DNA of 64,000 nt, taken from positions 124,001 to 188,000 of the forward strand of contig JACKDN010000010.1 in the NCBI GenBank assembly GCA_020633465.1. The letters run 5' to 3'. The notes under the pieces are model-generated. The model was not told where the DNA came from and ran no database searches. It saw only the letters and a list, made by a program, of their open reading frames with translations. Of the stretch, positions 17,026 to 26,087 are shown piece after piece. The position numbers and the translations under genes were made by a program. This stretch comes from Myxococcales bacterium (GTDB lineage: Bacteria; Myxococcota_A; Bradymonadia; UBA7976; UBA1532). Every line of letters starts with the position of its first letter. Positions within the stretch are counted from its first letter, which is position 1.

Positions 17026-18347
17026 GCGCGCAGCGTATCGAGGGGGCCGCGGCAATAGTCGGGGTCGCCGAAGGTGTCGCCGGGGACGCCGAAGGCCTGG
17101 GCCAGCGTCAGCAGCAGCTCGTTGTGGTAGGCGCGGTCGAACTGGACGTAGCGGCCGGTGTTCAGGCGGCCGCCGAGGCCGCCGGCGAGCAGGAAGCGCA
17201 TGTCGTCGTGGCTGTGCGTGTTGCCCTGCGCCAGATCGCTGCACCACAGGACGACCGTGTGGTCGAGCATGGTGCCGTCCCCCTCCTCGATGGCGTCGAG
17301 GCGCTCGAGCAGATAGGCCAGCTGCTCGGCGTACCAGGTCTGGCGGCGCGCCCACTCCTCCTTGGCGACGACGTCGTTGGGTCCGGCGTGGCTCAGCTGG
17401 TGGTCGTCCTGGTAGCTGTCCAGGTGCGGGAAGCGGATGTTGTTGGCGCCGCTCGACATCTGCAGCGTCACCACGCGCGTCTGGTCGCAGGCCAGCGCGA
17501 CCAGCGCCAGGTCGGTCTGCAGGCGGACCAGGCGCGCCATGTTGTCCTCGGTCAGCGCCTCGGGGCCCGGCGGGTCCGGGCGCTCGCAGGCCGCGGGGGT
17601 CTCGATGCGCAGGCGGCGCTCGAGATCGCGCACGAGCGCCGCGTGGGCGTCCAGCTTCTGGCGATCGGCGGCGCTGACCTGCTTCCGCACCTCGCCGAAC
17701 TGCCGGTAGACCGTGTCGAGCACGCTGCGGCGCTGCAGCTGCACGCGGCGCAGCGTCTCCTGCACGCCGGTGGTGGCGCCGAAGAGGCGAGCGAACGCGA
17801 TGCTGGGCTGCTCGATGGGCTGCAGCGGGTTGGCCGGCGCGGTGTAGTTCAGGCGGTGGCGCACCTCGCTGCCGGTGACGCGCACGCCCAGCTCGAGGCT
17901 GGCGAGGCGCGTGTCGCGGCCGACGTGGCGGGCGATGACCTGATCGAGGCTGACGCCGTTGCCCCAGCCGGCCAGCGTGCCGTCGCCGCCCACGAAGTTG
18001 CCGGCCTGCAGGTGCGTGCCGGTGAGGACCGATCCCATGCCCTTCTGGTGCGGTTCGCCCGGGCCCTTCTCGGGCGAGCGCATGTCGACGCCGCGCATCA
18101 GGATCAGGCGCTGCTGGAAGGGCGTCAGCGGGCGCAGCACGCGGCCGGGGATCCAGTCGCGCTCGGTGCTGCCCTCGGGCGGCCACCAGGTCTCGGGGTT
18201 GGTGCCGTTGGGCGTGAAGAAGACGACGAAGCGCAGGGGCCAGGGGGCGCCGCCTTGCGCGCGGGCGCGGCTGGCCAGCAGGGGCAGCGAGACGAGCGTG
18301 CCGGCGGCGCCGCGCAGGACCGTGCGTCGGGTCGGGCGGAAGCTCAT
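17022..18347 (-). CDS. DUF1552 family secreted protein (Tat signal)
   Basis: 441 residues. The N-terminus 'RPTRRTVLRGAAGTLVSLPLL' carries a twin-arginine-type RR-T-x-L-R motif and ends in ARA, so export by Tat in folded form is likely. The body has the DUF1552 hallmarks: 'RFVVFFTPNGTNPETWWP', 'GVDMRSPEKGPGEPHQKGMGSVLTG', 'GVSLDQVIARHVG', 'SSGANNIRFPHLDSYQDDHQLSH' and 'LWCSDLAQGNTHSHDDMRFLLAGG', a sulfatase/DUF1501-like metal-binding arrangement. The family nearly always sits beside a DUF1592/DUF1588 cytochrome-like protein, as here: the ATG at 18347 overlaps the stop of the upstream gene by one base. Biochemical role unknown. A role in extracellular polymer breakdown has been proposed for such pairs in planctomycetes and myxobacteria. 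Confidence 0.9.
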   Translation of the reverse strand: MSFRPTRRTVLRGAAGTLVSLPLLASRARAQGGAPWPLRFVVFFTPNGTNPETWWPPEGSTERDWIPGRVLRPLTPFQQRLILMRGVDMRSPEKGPGEPHQKGMGSVLTGTHLQAGNFVGGDGTLAGWGNGVSLDQVIARHVGRDTRLASLELGVRVTGSEVRHRLNYTAPANPLQPIEQPSIAFARLFGATTGVQETLRRVQLQRRSVLDTVYRQFGEVRKQVSAADRQKLDAHAALVRDLERRLRIETPAACERPDPPGPEALTEDNMARLVRLQTDLALVALACDQTRVVTLQMSSGANNIRFPHLDSYQDDHQLSHAGPNDVVAKEEWARRQTWYAEQLAYLLERLDAIEEGDGTMLDHTVVLWCSDLAQGNTHSHDDMRFLLAGGLGGRLNTGRYVQFDRAYHNELLLTLAQAFGVPGDTFGDPDYCRGPLDTLRA

Positions 18348-20860
18348 CAGCGGGCCTCCAGGGTGAAGCGGAAGGGGCTGTTGTTCAGCACCGTGTTGCC
18401 CGGGTGGCCGGCCTCGAAGGCGAAGGCGCTCAGGGTGTGCTCGCGGCCGTCGCGCAGGGCGTCGGGCAGGGCGAGGCAGAAGCCGTGGTCGCCGGGGTGG
18501 CCGATGGCGGTGACGACGTCGGGGCGCGGCAGGCCCGTCTGCGCGGTGCCGGCGTGGACGCCGTCGACGCCGGGCGCGCCGTCGATCCAGACGTCGACCT
18601 CGAGGGGGCGGCCGGTCACGTCGCGGTCGAGCGCCCAGCCGCAGACCTGGCCGTCGGGGCGCACGGCGTCGACGAAGCCCTGGGGCCGGAAGTCGTTGGG
18701 CACGCCGGGCTCGGGCTGGGTGTCGGCGTTGAGGCCCGCGCGGAAGGCGAGGCCCGCGTTGTTCAGGACGGTGTCGGCGTCGTCGGCGCCGTGGCCGAGG
18801 GCGAGCACGGTGAGGGTGTGGTCGCGGCCGTCGCGGGCGGCGTCGGGCAGCAGGACGCGGAAGCCGTGATCGCCGGGGGCGTCGGGGTAGGCGGCGTTGA
18901 CGTCCGGGCGCTCGACGCCGGTGCGCGCCTGCGCGAGGAACTGGCCGACGCCGGGGCCGCCGTCGAGCCAGAGCTCGAGGATGGTGGGGTCGGCGGGCGT
19001 GTCGGGGTCGAAGGCCCAGCCCACCGCGAGGCCGTCGAGGGTGACGCGATCGAGGAAGCCGATCGGGGCACGGCCGGCGTCCGGCGGGCCCTCGGGGGGC
19101 GCGGGCGGCGGCGCGTCGGCGAGGGGCGGCAGGGGCTGGACGTCGCCGACGACGGCCCCGGGGCGGGTGCCGAAGGCGTCGCTCACCGCGAGGGCCACCA
19201 GCAGCTCGCGCAGCGAGCCGTCGGTGGCGGCGAAGGCGTCGAGCACGGCGTCGAGGGCGCAGGCGTCGACGTCCTGCTCGGCGCGCGCGAGGGCGTAGCG
19301 GAACCACTGGGTGGCGACGCAGGCGCGGACGCTGTCGCTGGCGCCCAGGCGGGTGGCCAGCTCGGGCACCCCGTCGAAGGGGCCGGCCAGCGCGCGGTCG
19401 CGGGGCCCGACGACGTTGCCCGAGGTGTCGATGGGCAGGCCGTTCTCGGTGGTGCGGAAGCGGCCCAGGTGGTCGAAGGCCTCGAAGCCGAAGCCGAGCG
19501 GGTCGATCTGCTGGTGGCAGCCGGCGCAGGTGCGCTGCGCGGTGTGCTGGGCGAAGCGCTCGCGGGTGGTGGCGTTCGGATCGGGGCTGGGCGGCTCGAT
19601 GACGACGTCGTTGGGCGGAGGCGGAAGCGGCTGGCAGAGCAGCATCTCGCGCACGAAGATGCCGCGGCGGATGGGCGACGTCTGATCCGCGTGGGCCAGC
19701 CGCGCGAGCAGGGCCGGCTGGGTGAGGAGGCCGGCGCGCTCGCCGGGCAGCTCGACGCCGACGAAGTCGCCGGGCGCGCCGCCCTCGATGCCCAGCTCGG
19801 CGCCCAGATCGGCGTCGACGAAGACGACCGGTGAGTCGAGCAGGGCGGCGAAGGTGCCCTCCTGCCAGAAGACGTGGTCGACGAAGCGCTCGATCGAGGT
19901 GCGCAGGCCCACGCGCACGGCGGCGATGTCGGCGACGTCGTCCTTCACCAGATCGTCCAGCTGGTCGAGGCCCAGCCACTGGTGGTGGAAGCGGCGGACG
20001 GCCTCGCGGGCGCGGGGGTCGTCGAGCATGGCGCGGGCGGCGGCCTCGACCTGGGCGGGGGTGTCGAGTTGGCCGTCGCGGGCGGCGTCGAGCAGGGCGT
20101 CGTCGGGGGTGGTGCCCCAGAGGAAGTAGGCCAGGCGGGTCGCCATTGCGTAGGGGCCGACGCGGGTGGGGGCGCCGGGCACCTCGTCGAGGGCGAGGCG
20201 GTCGAGGCGGTAGAGGAACTGGGGGGACTGCAAGAGGGCAGTGAGGGTGACCTGCAGGGCGGTGGTGGCGTCGGCCTCGGCGCGGACGGCGTCGAACAGG
20301 TCGAGGAAGGCCGCGTGCTCGCTGGCGCTGAGCGGGCGGCGGAAGGCTCGGCGGCCGAAGGTGGTCAGCCAGTCGGCCACGCAGCCGGCGGCCTCGGGAT
20401 CGCAGCCGGTGAGGCCCCGGGCGCCGCGCTGGACGGCGCGGGTGGCGACCTTCTCGCCGGCCTCGAGCCAGGCCTCGACCAGCAGCGGGGTGGCCTGGTG
20501 GGCCTCGGCGTTGTTGTCGAAGCCGAGGACGCGGTTCTCGGCGGGGAAGGCGGCCGCCGGGGCGGTGTCGTCACCGAGCAGGTCGCGGAGGGTGGCGTCG
20601 TACTCCGCGCGGGTGAGCAGGCGGGGCGGCGTGGCCACCGGGGCGCAGACGACGGGCGCGGGTGGCTCGACGGGCGCAGTGGCGTCGGGCGCGGCGGGCG
20701 AGGGCGCCATGTCGGCGCGGACGGGTGGGATCTCATCGTCCGGCGGCGGCGTCCCCGGGCGGGGCGTGGGGCGCTCGGCCGCCATCGGCGACGCGGCCGG
20801 CGCATCTTCCTCGCAACCCCAGCCCGCGATCAGCGCGAGCACCACCCACCATCTACGCAT
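18347..20860 (-). CDS. DUF1592-type lipoprotein cytochrome with two C-terminal beta-domain repeats
   Basis: 837 residues. Lipobox IAGWGC, then a Pro-rich linker. The usual module order follows: DUF1587 ('LLTRAEYDATLRDLLGD'), DUF1595 ('FGRRAFRRPLSASEH'), DUF1592 ('LLQSPQFLYRL' to 'LYFLWGTTPDD'-like), DUF1588 ('TSPIRRGIFVREMLLCQPLPPPP', then heme motif C-A-G-C-H in 'QRTCAGCHQQIDPLGFGFEAFD') and DUF1585 ('LRELLVALAVSDAF'). Two homologous domains of about 100 residues close the protein. Each runs 'GFLD/GFVD...GWA.D...D.W.DG.PGV...R.DV...PGDHGF...LPDA.RDGR.HTL.V', resembling beta-sandwich domains seen on some glycosyltransferases. The start is the ATG at 20860 with GGGGGA upstream. It faces the lipoprotein at 21078 across 217 bp. 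Confidence 0.88.
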   Translation of the reverse strand: MRRWWVVLALIAGWGCEEDAPAASPMAAERPTPRPGTPPPDDEIPPVRADMAPSPAAPDATAPVEPPAPVVCAPVATPPRLLTRAEYDATLRDLLGDDTAPAAAFPAENRVLGFDNNAEAHQATPLLVEAWLEAGEKVATRAVQRGARGLTGCDPEAAGCVADWLTTFGRRAFRRPLSASEHAAFLDLFDAVRAEADATTALQVTLTALLQSPQFLYRLDRLALDEVPGAPTRVGPYAMATRLAYFLWGTTPDDALLDAARDGQLDTPAQVEAAARAMLDDPRAREAVRRFHHQWLGLDQLDDLVKDDVADIAAVRVGLRTSIERFVDHVFWQEGTFAALLDSPVVFVDADLGAELGIEGGAPGDFVGVELPGERAGLLTQPALLARLAHADQTSPIRRGIFVREMLLCQPLPPPPNDVVIEPPSPDPNATTRERFAQHTAQRTCAGCHQQIDPLGFGFEAFDHLGRFRTTENGLPIDTSGNVVGPRDRALAGPFDGVPELATRLGASDSVRACVATQWFRYALARAEQDVDACALDAVLDAFAATDGSLRELLVALAVSDAFGTRPGAVVGDVQPLPPLADAPPPAPPEGPPDAGRAPIGFLDRVTLDGLAVGWAFDPDTPADPTILELWLDGGPGVGQFLAQARTGVERPDVNAAYPDAPGDHGFRVLLPDAARDGRDHTLTVLALGHGADDADTVLNNAGLAFRAGLNADTQPEPGVPNDFRPQGFVDAVRPDGQVCGWALDRDVTGRPLEVDVWIDGAPGVDGVHAGTAQTGLPRPDVVTAIGHPGDHGFCLALPDALRDGREHTLSAFAFEAGHPGNTVLNNSPFRFTLEAR

Positions 20861-21077
20861 GCACGTCCCCCGGCGCGAACCGGGAGAGGGTAGCAGATGC
20901 GGCGGCGAGCGAGGCGGGCGGCGTCGATCCGGAGGGGCGGACGCCGCGGCGACCAGCGACGCGGTCGAGACGTGACGGCGCACCGACCACGGGGGCGGCC
21001 TCGGCGCGCGGGTCGCGCCGGACTTCTGACGACGGGCCCGGGCGCGTAGAGTGGGCCCGCGACGAAGGGGAGAGGCG

Positions 21078-21820
21078 ATGACGTGGCGGACGGGGTGGAT
21101 TGCGGTGTGCGTGGTGCTGGGGTTCGGGCTCACGGGCTGCGACGACGACGGTGACGGGGGCGGCGGCGCCGACGCGGGGGCGGGCGGCGTGCCCGGCGCG
21201 GGCGGCGTGCCCGGCGCGGGCGGCGAGCCGGGCATGGGCGGTGTGCCGGGCATGGGCGGCGTGCCTGGCATGGGCGGCGTGCCTGGCGCGGGCGGCGCGC
21301 GCCGGGCCTGGGCGGCGTGCCCGGCGCGGGCGGCGCGCCCGGCATGGGCGGTGAGCCCGGCGCGGGCGGTGCGCCGGGCATGGGCGGCGAGCCGGGCATG
21401 GGCGGCGGCGGCGGCACGGTGGACATCCCGCCCAACCCCGACTGCGCGCCCTACTGCGGCTACCTCGAGATGTGCGAAAGCTGTCTCGAAGACGACGCGG
21501 GCGAGTGCCTCGACACCGACGGCTGCGTCGCCGTCTGCGACGCCCAGGTGCCCGACGCCGCCGCGGCCTGCATCGCCGGCCTGAACGCGTGCGACGAGGA
21601 CGCCTTCCTCGCCTGCTACGACGACAATATCGGCGACGACGACTGCGCCAACGCCTGCCGCGTGCTCGAAGACTGCGGCGAGTGCTTCACCGACGACGAG
21701 GGCGAGTGCCTGTCGCTGGCCGGCTGCGCGTTGGTCTGCCGCGACGTGACCCCGCCCGCGGCCGCCGCGTGCATCGCGACGGCGCCCGAGTGCGCCGCGC
21801 TGGACGCGTGCTTCCAGTAG
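21078..21820 (+). CDS. Gly-rich-linker lipoprotein with two Cys-rich repeats; frame break inside the linker near 21300
   Basis: The ATG at 21078 follows GGGGAGAGG. Lipobox GLTGC, then a linker of tandem G-x-P-G-[MA]-G-G units. At about 21297-21303 the frame changes. The first frame turns into Ala/Arg/Trp-rich sequence, while another continues the repeat ('GAPGMGGEPGAGG') into the folded part and stops at 21820. Two extra or one missing base in a gcgcgc run would explain it. The C-terminal 130 residues are two Cys-rich units ('CAPYCGYLEMCESCLEDDAGECL...GCVAVCD' and 'CANACRVLEDCGECFTDDEGECL...GCALVCR') with matching Cys spacing, probably disulfide-bonded. Function unknown. Typical of the expanded surface lipoproteins of Myxococcota. 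Confidence 0.65.
21169..21417 (+). repeat. Tandem 'G-G-x-P-G-M/A-G' coding repeat (15 bp unit)
   Basis: About 16 copies of a degenerate 15 bp unit, roughly ggcggcgtgcccggc with gcg or atg variants. It encodes the linker of the lipoprotein at 21078, and all reading frames through it are open. Confidence 0.8.
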
Positions 21821-21889
21821 TGGGAGAAAAGACCCGCCGGCCCGCCCCGGTACCTCCAGTCGAACCCGAGGCTTCCACTGGAGGATGTC

Positions 21890-22939
21890 GTGCCCCAGCT
21901 TCTCGTCGTCGTCTTCATCATGCTCGCCGCGGGCGCGGCGCACGCCGACCGCGTGATCACCATCCAACCGCAGGCCACCGGCGTGCTCTGCGCACAGCAC
22001 ACCGGCCGCGGTGATCGCGACTTCTACGGGAACGGTCCCGAGGTCGAGGCCAGCGCGACGCTCATCGTGGACCGCGATGGCCGGCGGCTTCGGGCTCGCT
22101 TGACGATGTTCGCGCGCGAGACCAGCCCCGACTGGACCACCGCCGACGGTATCCAGGACTTCGTGGTGTGGACCGCGCCCGAGGGCATGACCCTGGTGGG
22201 CGTCGAGGGGTCGAACCGCGCCTACGTCAGCTACACCGACGTCGACCACGAGCAGGACGTGCTGCCCGGGACCGGGCCGGTGCGACAATTCCAGCTGACC
22301 GGTGACACGGACGGCGAAGATCTGACCGGACCGTGCAGCAACCGGCGCACCAGCGTGCAGGTGCTGTTCGAGCGGGTGCAGCTGCGCGTCCGCGACGAAG
22401 CGGCGGGCTGTCCGCGGCGGCTGGTGCAGGCCTACCTGCGCAACCCCGGGATGTTCTGCCCGACCTGGCGCAACCATGGGGATGGCGACTTCTACGGCAA
22501 CGGTCCCCAGATCAGCGCCGCCGCCGTGCTGGACATCGGCCCCGACGATCGCACGCTGCAGATGAGCCTCACCTGGGAGGCGCAGGAGAACCCCTGGTAC
22601 GGCGAGAGGATCCGGTACTACTACTGGGGTCGAACCTACACGCCGCCGTCCGACACCGTGATGGGATCGCACGGAGGCATCGACGTGTGGACCGCCCCCG
22701 CGGGGTGCCGCATCCACGAGATTCGCAGCGGCCGACGCTCGGCCGGCGGGCAGATCGACGACGACCACGACGTCAACGTCGTGTTCGACCGGCGGGGCGG
22801 CTTCGTCCACAGCTTCCGCCTGATGGGTGACCGCGACGGCACCGACATCGCCGACCCCCCGACCCAATGCACGCCCGGCGAGATGCACAGCGTCGGCGTC
22901 CAGGCCTTCCGCCCGGTGACCGTGGTCGTCGGTCCGTAG
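21890..22939 (+). CDS. Unrecognised secreted protein made of two homologous halves
   Basis: 349 residues. The start is the GTG at 21890 with GGAGG 5 bases upstream; an ATG at 21885 is out of frame. Signal peptide 'LLVVVFIMLAAGAAHA' cut after AHA. Two repeats of about 150-170 residues each carry the signature GD-x-DFYGNGP: first 'GRGDRDFYGNGPEVEASATLIVDRDGRRL', then 'HGDGDFYGNGPQISAAAVLDIG'. Each also has a 'VWTAP.G' strand, a Cys early in the repeat, and a late 'F.L.GD.DG.D..' ending. The pattern suggests beta-sandwich modules with acidic loops that could bind calcium. No named family recognised. Confidence 0.75.
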   Translation: MPQLLVVVFIMLAAGAAHADRVITIQPQATGVLCAQHTGRGDRDFYGNGPEVEASATLIVDRDGRRLRARLTMFARETSPDWTTADGIQDFVVWTAPEGMTLVGVEGSNRAYVSYTDVDHEQDVLPGTGPVRQFQLTGDTDGEDLTGPCSNRRTSVQVLFERVQLRVRDEAAGCPRRLVQAYLRNPGMFCPTWRNHGDGDFYGNGPQISAAAVLDIGPDDRTLQMSLTWEAQENPWYGERIRYYYWGRTYTPPSDTVMGSHGGIDVWTAPAGCRIHEIRSGRRSAGGQIDDDHDVNVVFDRRGGFVHSFRLMGDRDGTDIADPPTQCTPGEMHSVGVQAFRPVTVVVGP

Positions 22940-22975
22940 AACGAGGTGGCGGGATCTGGGCGCCGCCGTGGACCG

Positions 22976-23044
22976 CCATCCCAAACCCCCACCCGCCCGA
23001 TGTGGGGTTATCGGACAGAGCGCCGCCGTGTTGCACGAAATCGA
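22976..23044 (+). repeat. Copy 1 of a dispersed ~70 bp intergenic element
   Basis: Shares with the copies at 28347 and 28451 the blocks CCATCCC, AACCCCCACCC, CCGAT-GTGGGGTT-ATCGGACA, AGCGCC and TGTTGC. CCGAT/ATCGG is a short hairpin. Its loop GTGGGGTT is complementary to the upstream AACCCC(C)AC. This copy lies between the convergent gene ends at 22939 and 23184. Confidence 0.8.
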
Positions 23045-23183
23045 CGACGCGCCCCCCGCGCGCCTCCGCCCGCCGAGGAGCCCCCTCGCCGCGCGAACGC
23101 CCGAGCCCGCCGAGGAGCACCCGCGCCGCGCGGACGCCCCAGCCCGCGGAGGAGCGCCCACCGCACGCCCGGCCGCGCGTCGC

Positions 23184-26063
23184 CTAATGCCCTGCCGGCG
23201 CTTGGCCCAGCTGCTGCAGCCGACGCGCCGCCAGCCCGTGGGGCGAGCTCGCGAGCACCGCCTCGGGCTTGTCGGTCAAGCACGTGCGGTAGGCCGCCTC
23301 GGCGCCCGCGCGCTCGCCGTCCCGCTCGAGCATCCGCCCCATCAGGTACCACGCCGTCGCGTCCAGATCGCCGGTCAGCCGGCTGCGCGCGCGCAGGTTG
23401 CGGATCGCCGCCGGTTGATGCCCGCGCTCGGTGTCGTAGGCCGCCAGCGCGGCGCGATCGTCCAGGGTCAGCCCGTCGAAGTCCCGGAGCGCGCCCGCTG
23501 CCTCGTCGATCAGGCGGTCGATGGTCCCCGCCCCCGCCGCTGCCCAGATCGCGCGCCGCACGGTGCTCGGCCCCGCGAAGCGCTGCTGCACTGCCGCGCG
23601 GCGGTGCGCCTCGACCTTGGTCAGGTCGCCCGCCGCGTCCGCCACGTCGGCGAGGTACCCGTGGTAGTGCACGTGCCCCAGCTGCAGGTTGGGCTGCGCG
23701 AGGGCCCACCGCGCGGTCTTCATCGCCTCGTCCCGCTGACCGGTGTCGTGCAAGGCCCGAATCCGCCAGTTCACCAAGGACGCCGAGTCGCTGTACGTCC
23801 GCAGCGCGGCGTCGATGCGCACGAGCGCCTTGTCCGCGCGCCCGCCGGCCAGATCGGCGCGGATGATGGCCGCGTTCGCCACGATCTGCTGCTTGGGTCC
23901 GGCGCGGTACCGGTCGGCCGCCTCGGTCAACAGCCGCGCCGCGTCGCGCTGGTCGATGTCGTCGCCCTCGGCCAGCCAAAGGGCCGCCGCCGTGCGCGCG
24001 TTGTTCTCACCGGCGATGTTGTGTCGGGTCCAGCCGACCAGCGCGGGCGGCACCAGGAACGGATCGAAGTCGATCCACAGCTGCTTCTTCGGCGCCATCC
24101 AGTCGAGCCACCGGCGGGCCGCGTCCAGCCGGCCGCGCCCGATCAGGCTCAGGATCTCGCGTCCGATGATGCCCGGCGTCGACGACAGACCGATCATGCG
24201 CAGCCGCCCCTGGCGCGACACGACGAAGGCCCGGGTGCGGGCCCGGAAGTCCTCGTCGTAGTCCTGATCGCCGTTCCCCAGCTGCACGACGAACCCCCGC
24301 AGCGGATCTCCGCCCGGCTCGACCGTCAGCGGCATGCCCGCGATGGCGTCGAGCAGCAGCACCTGCGACTCCATCGCGGCCGGATCGGTCAGGTTGCGCG
24401 CGGCGTCTGCCTGGGCCTCCTGCAGCCGAGGCAGCAGCACCCGCTGCAGCTCTCGCGTGGCGTGCGTCTTCAGCTCGGCCTCCGCCGACAGGTTCGGATC
24501 GAAGAGCGCGAACAGCACGTGCCGCACCGGCGTGCGGGGATCGTCCCGATCCAGCGTCTGCGCCTCGCGCCGCTCGAGCCGCTGCAGCGTGTGCAAGAGC
24601 GCGCTCGCGTCCTCCTTGCCCTGCGGGATGGCCTCGGCGGCGCGCAGCACGGCCAGCGCCGCCGGGTAGGCCCGGCGCACCATCAACCGCTGGCCCGCGC
24701 GCACCAGCACGTGCGCGCGCGTCGACTCCGCGGGCACCAGCTCGGCCGCCAGCCGCACGGCCGCCTGCGGATCGGCGTCGCTCAACCCCCGCCCGTAGAC
24801 CAGGTGCCCCTGCATCTCGTCGTTGTTGGGGAACATCCGCGCGACGGCGCGCGCCTCGTCGTGCCGGCCCAACGCCGTCAGCGCGCCGACCTGCGCGGCG
24901 GCGAAGCGCTCGGCGGGCACCAGCGCCCGCAGCGCCTCGAGCGACTTCACCGCGCCCGCCAGATCGGCCCCCGCGCCGTGCAGCGTGCCGTCGTCCCCGT
25001 GCAGTTGGGTCAGCGCCAGCCCGAACAGCGCCATCGGGTGCTCGGGATCGAGCTTCAGCGCGGCGTCGAAGTGCGCCCGCGCTCGCGCCCGATCGGCGCC
25101 CGGTCCGAGCGTACGGCCCAGGTTGCCCGCCATCATCGCCCAGCCCAGGGCCGTGATCACGTGGGGGTCGGTCGGCTGCTTCGTGTGCAGGCGGCCGGCC
25201 AGCGTGCGGGCCCAGAAGCCGTACCCGCGCTCGGCCACCGCGGCAACGTAGCGCAGGGCGTGCGCCGAGTCGTCGGGGCGGGCCGCGGCGGCCTCGCGCA
25301 GCTGCGTGAGGGCCTCGCCGCCCTTCCCTTCGGCGAACAGCGCGTGCGCCGCGTGCCGGTACGCGAGGACGACGGGCGTCCACCCGCGCGCGATCTGGCG
25401 GGCAGCGGCCCGCTGCTCGGGCGACCACGGGCCGGCGCCGGTCTCGATGCGCCAGGTGACGGTCAGGCCCTCGGCCCCCTGCGCCACCGTGCGACGCCAG
25501 CGTCCGCCGCCGAACGCGCCGCCGACCTTGGCGTCGGCGAGGGCCTCGGGACGCTCCGCGAGGTGAAACCCCGCGACCTCGGGCACGCGGTGCGTCACCT
25601 CGATCGTCCGCGGGAAGTCGAACTCGAAGGGCGCGTCCCCCTCGGCCAGGGCCCCCGGGGGGAGGTGGGCCAGCACGCGGTCGGGACGCAAGGTCACCTG
25701 CGCGCTCCACTGTTCGGTCCACGCGTCGGGGTGCTTGCGGTAGCGCACGCGGTAGCCGGCCGCCTGTCCGGCGCCCGGCCGGGGCGCCTGCAGCACCTCG
25801 AGATCGTCGGTGCCCTCGATCCGGTAGGCGTCGCGCCCGAGCACGCGCTGCAGTCCGTCGGGCTCGTCGCCCACGCGGCGCAGCCACGCGCCCTCGTGCC
25901 CCCGGGCGTCCACCTCGACCCGGACGGCCCCCGGCCCGACGCCGCCCATCTCGTAGGTGCGGGTGATCGCCAGGTGATTGTCGGTCGCCGCGGCGGCGGG
26001 CGCGTCGACGAGCCGCCCGCGGGTCGCGTCGACCAGCAGGCCCTTCCGCCCCGCGACCCCCAC
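23184..26063 (-). CDS. TPR-rich C-terminal part of a DUF3857/transglutaminase protein, separated from it by an in-frame TGA
   Basis: Continues in the same frame directly after the TGA that ends the 26088-27218 gene. The first residues after the stop ('YLRPGQLPVGVAGRKGLLVD') are what intact family members have right after the transglutaminase Asp region. The next 200 residues are a beta-rich domain. Then come about 600 residues of TPR-like helical repeats ('LGWAMMAGNLGRTLGPGADRARARAHFDAALKLDPEHPMALFGLALTQL'). If translated separately, the GTG at 26063, 25 bp after the stop, is a possible re-initiation site. It ends with 'LAARRLQQLGQAP'. Either a real split gene pair, a nonsense mutation, or a base error. 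Confidence 0.75.
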   Translation of the reverse strand: MGVAGRKGLLVDATRGRLVDAPAAAATDNHLAITRTYEMGGVGPGAVRVEVDARGHEGAWLRRVGDEPDGLQRVLGRDAYRIEGTDDLEVLQAPRPGAGQAAGYRVRYRKHPDAWTEQWSAQVTLRPDRVLAHLPPGALAEGDAPFEFDFPRTIEVTHRVPEVAGFHLAERPEALADAKVGGAFGGGRWRRTVAQGAEGLTVTWRIETGAGPWSPEQRAAARQIARGWTPVVLAYRHAAHALFAEGKGGEALTQLREAAAARPDDSAHALRYVAAVAERGYGFWARTLAGRLHTKQPTDPHVITALGWAMMAGNLGRTLGPGADRARARAHFDAALKLDPEHPMALFGLALTQLHGDDGTLHGAGADLAGAVKSLEALRALVPAERFAAAQVGALTALGRHDEARAVARMFPNNDEMQGHLVYGRGLSDADPQAAVRLAAELVPAESTRAHVLVRAGQRLMVRRAYPAALAVLRAAEAIPQGKEDASALLHTLQRLERREAQTLDRDDPRTPVRHVLFALFDPNLSAEAELKTHATRELQRVLLPRLQEAQADAARNLTDPAAMESQVLLLDAIAGMPLTVEPGGDPLRGFVVQLGNGDQDYDEDFRARTRAFVVSRQGRLRMIGLSSTPGIIGREILSLIGRGRLDAARRWLDWMAPKKQLWIDFDPFLVPPALVGWTRHNIAGENNARTAAALWLAEGDDIDQRDAARLLTEAADRYRAGPKQQIVANAAIIRADLAGGRADKALVRIDAALRTYSDSASLVNWRIRALHDTGQRDEAMKTARWALAQPNLQLGHVHYHGYLADVADAAGDLTKVEAHRRAAVQQRFAGPSTVRRAIWAAAGAGTIDRLIDEAAGALRDFDGLTLDDRAALAAYDTERGHQPAAIRNLRARSRLTGDLDATAWYLMGRMLERDGERAGAEAAYRTCLTDKPEAVLASSPHGLAARRLQQLGQAPAGH

Positions 26064-26087
26064 CGGCAGCTGCCCCGGCCGCAGATA

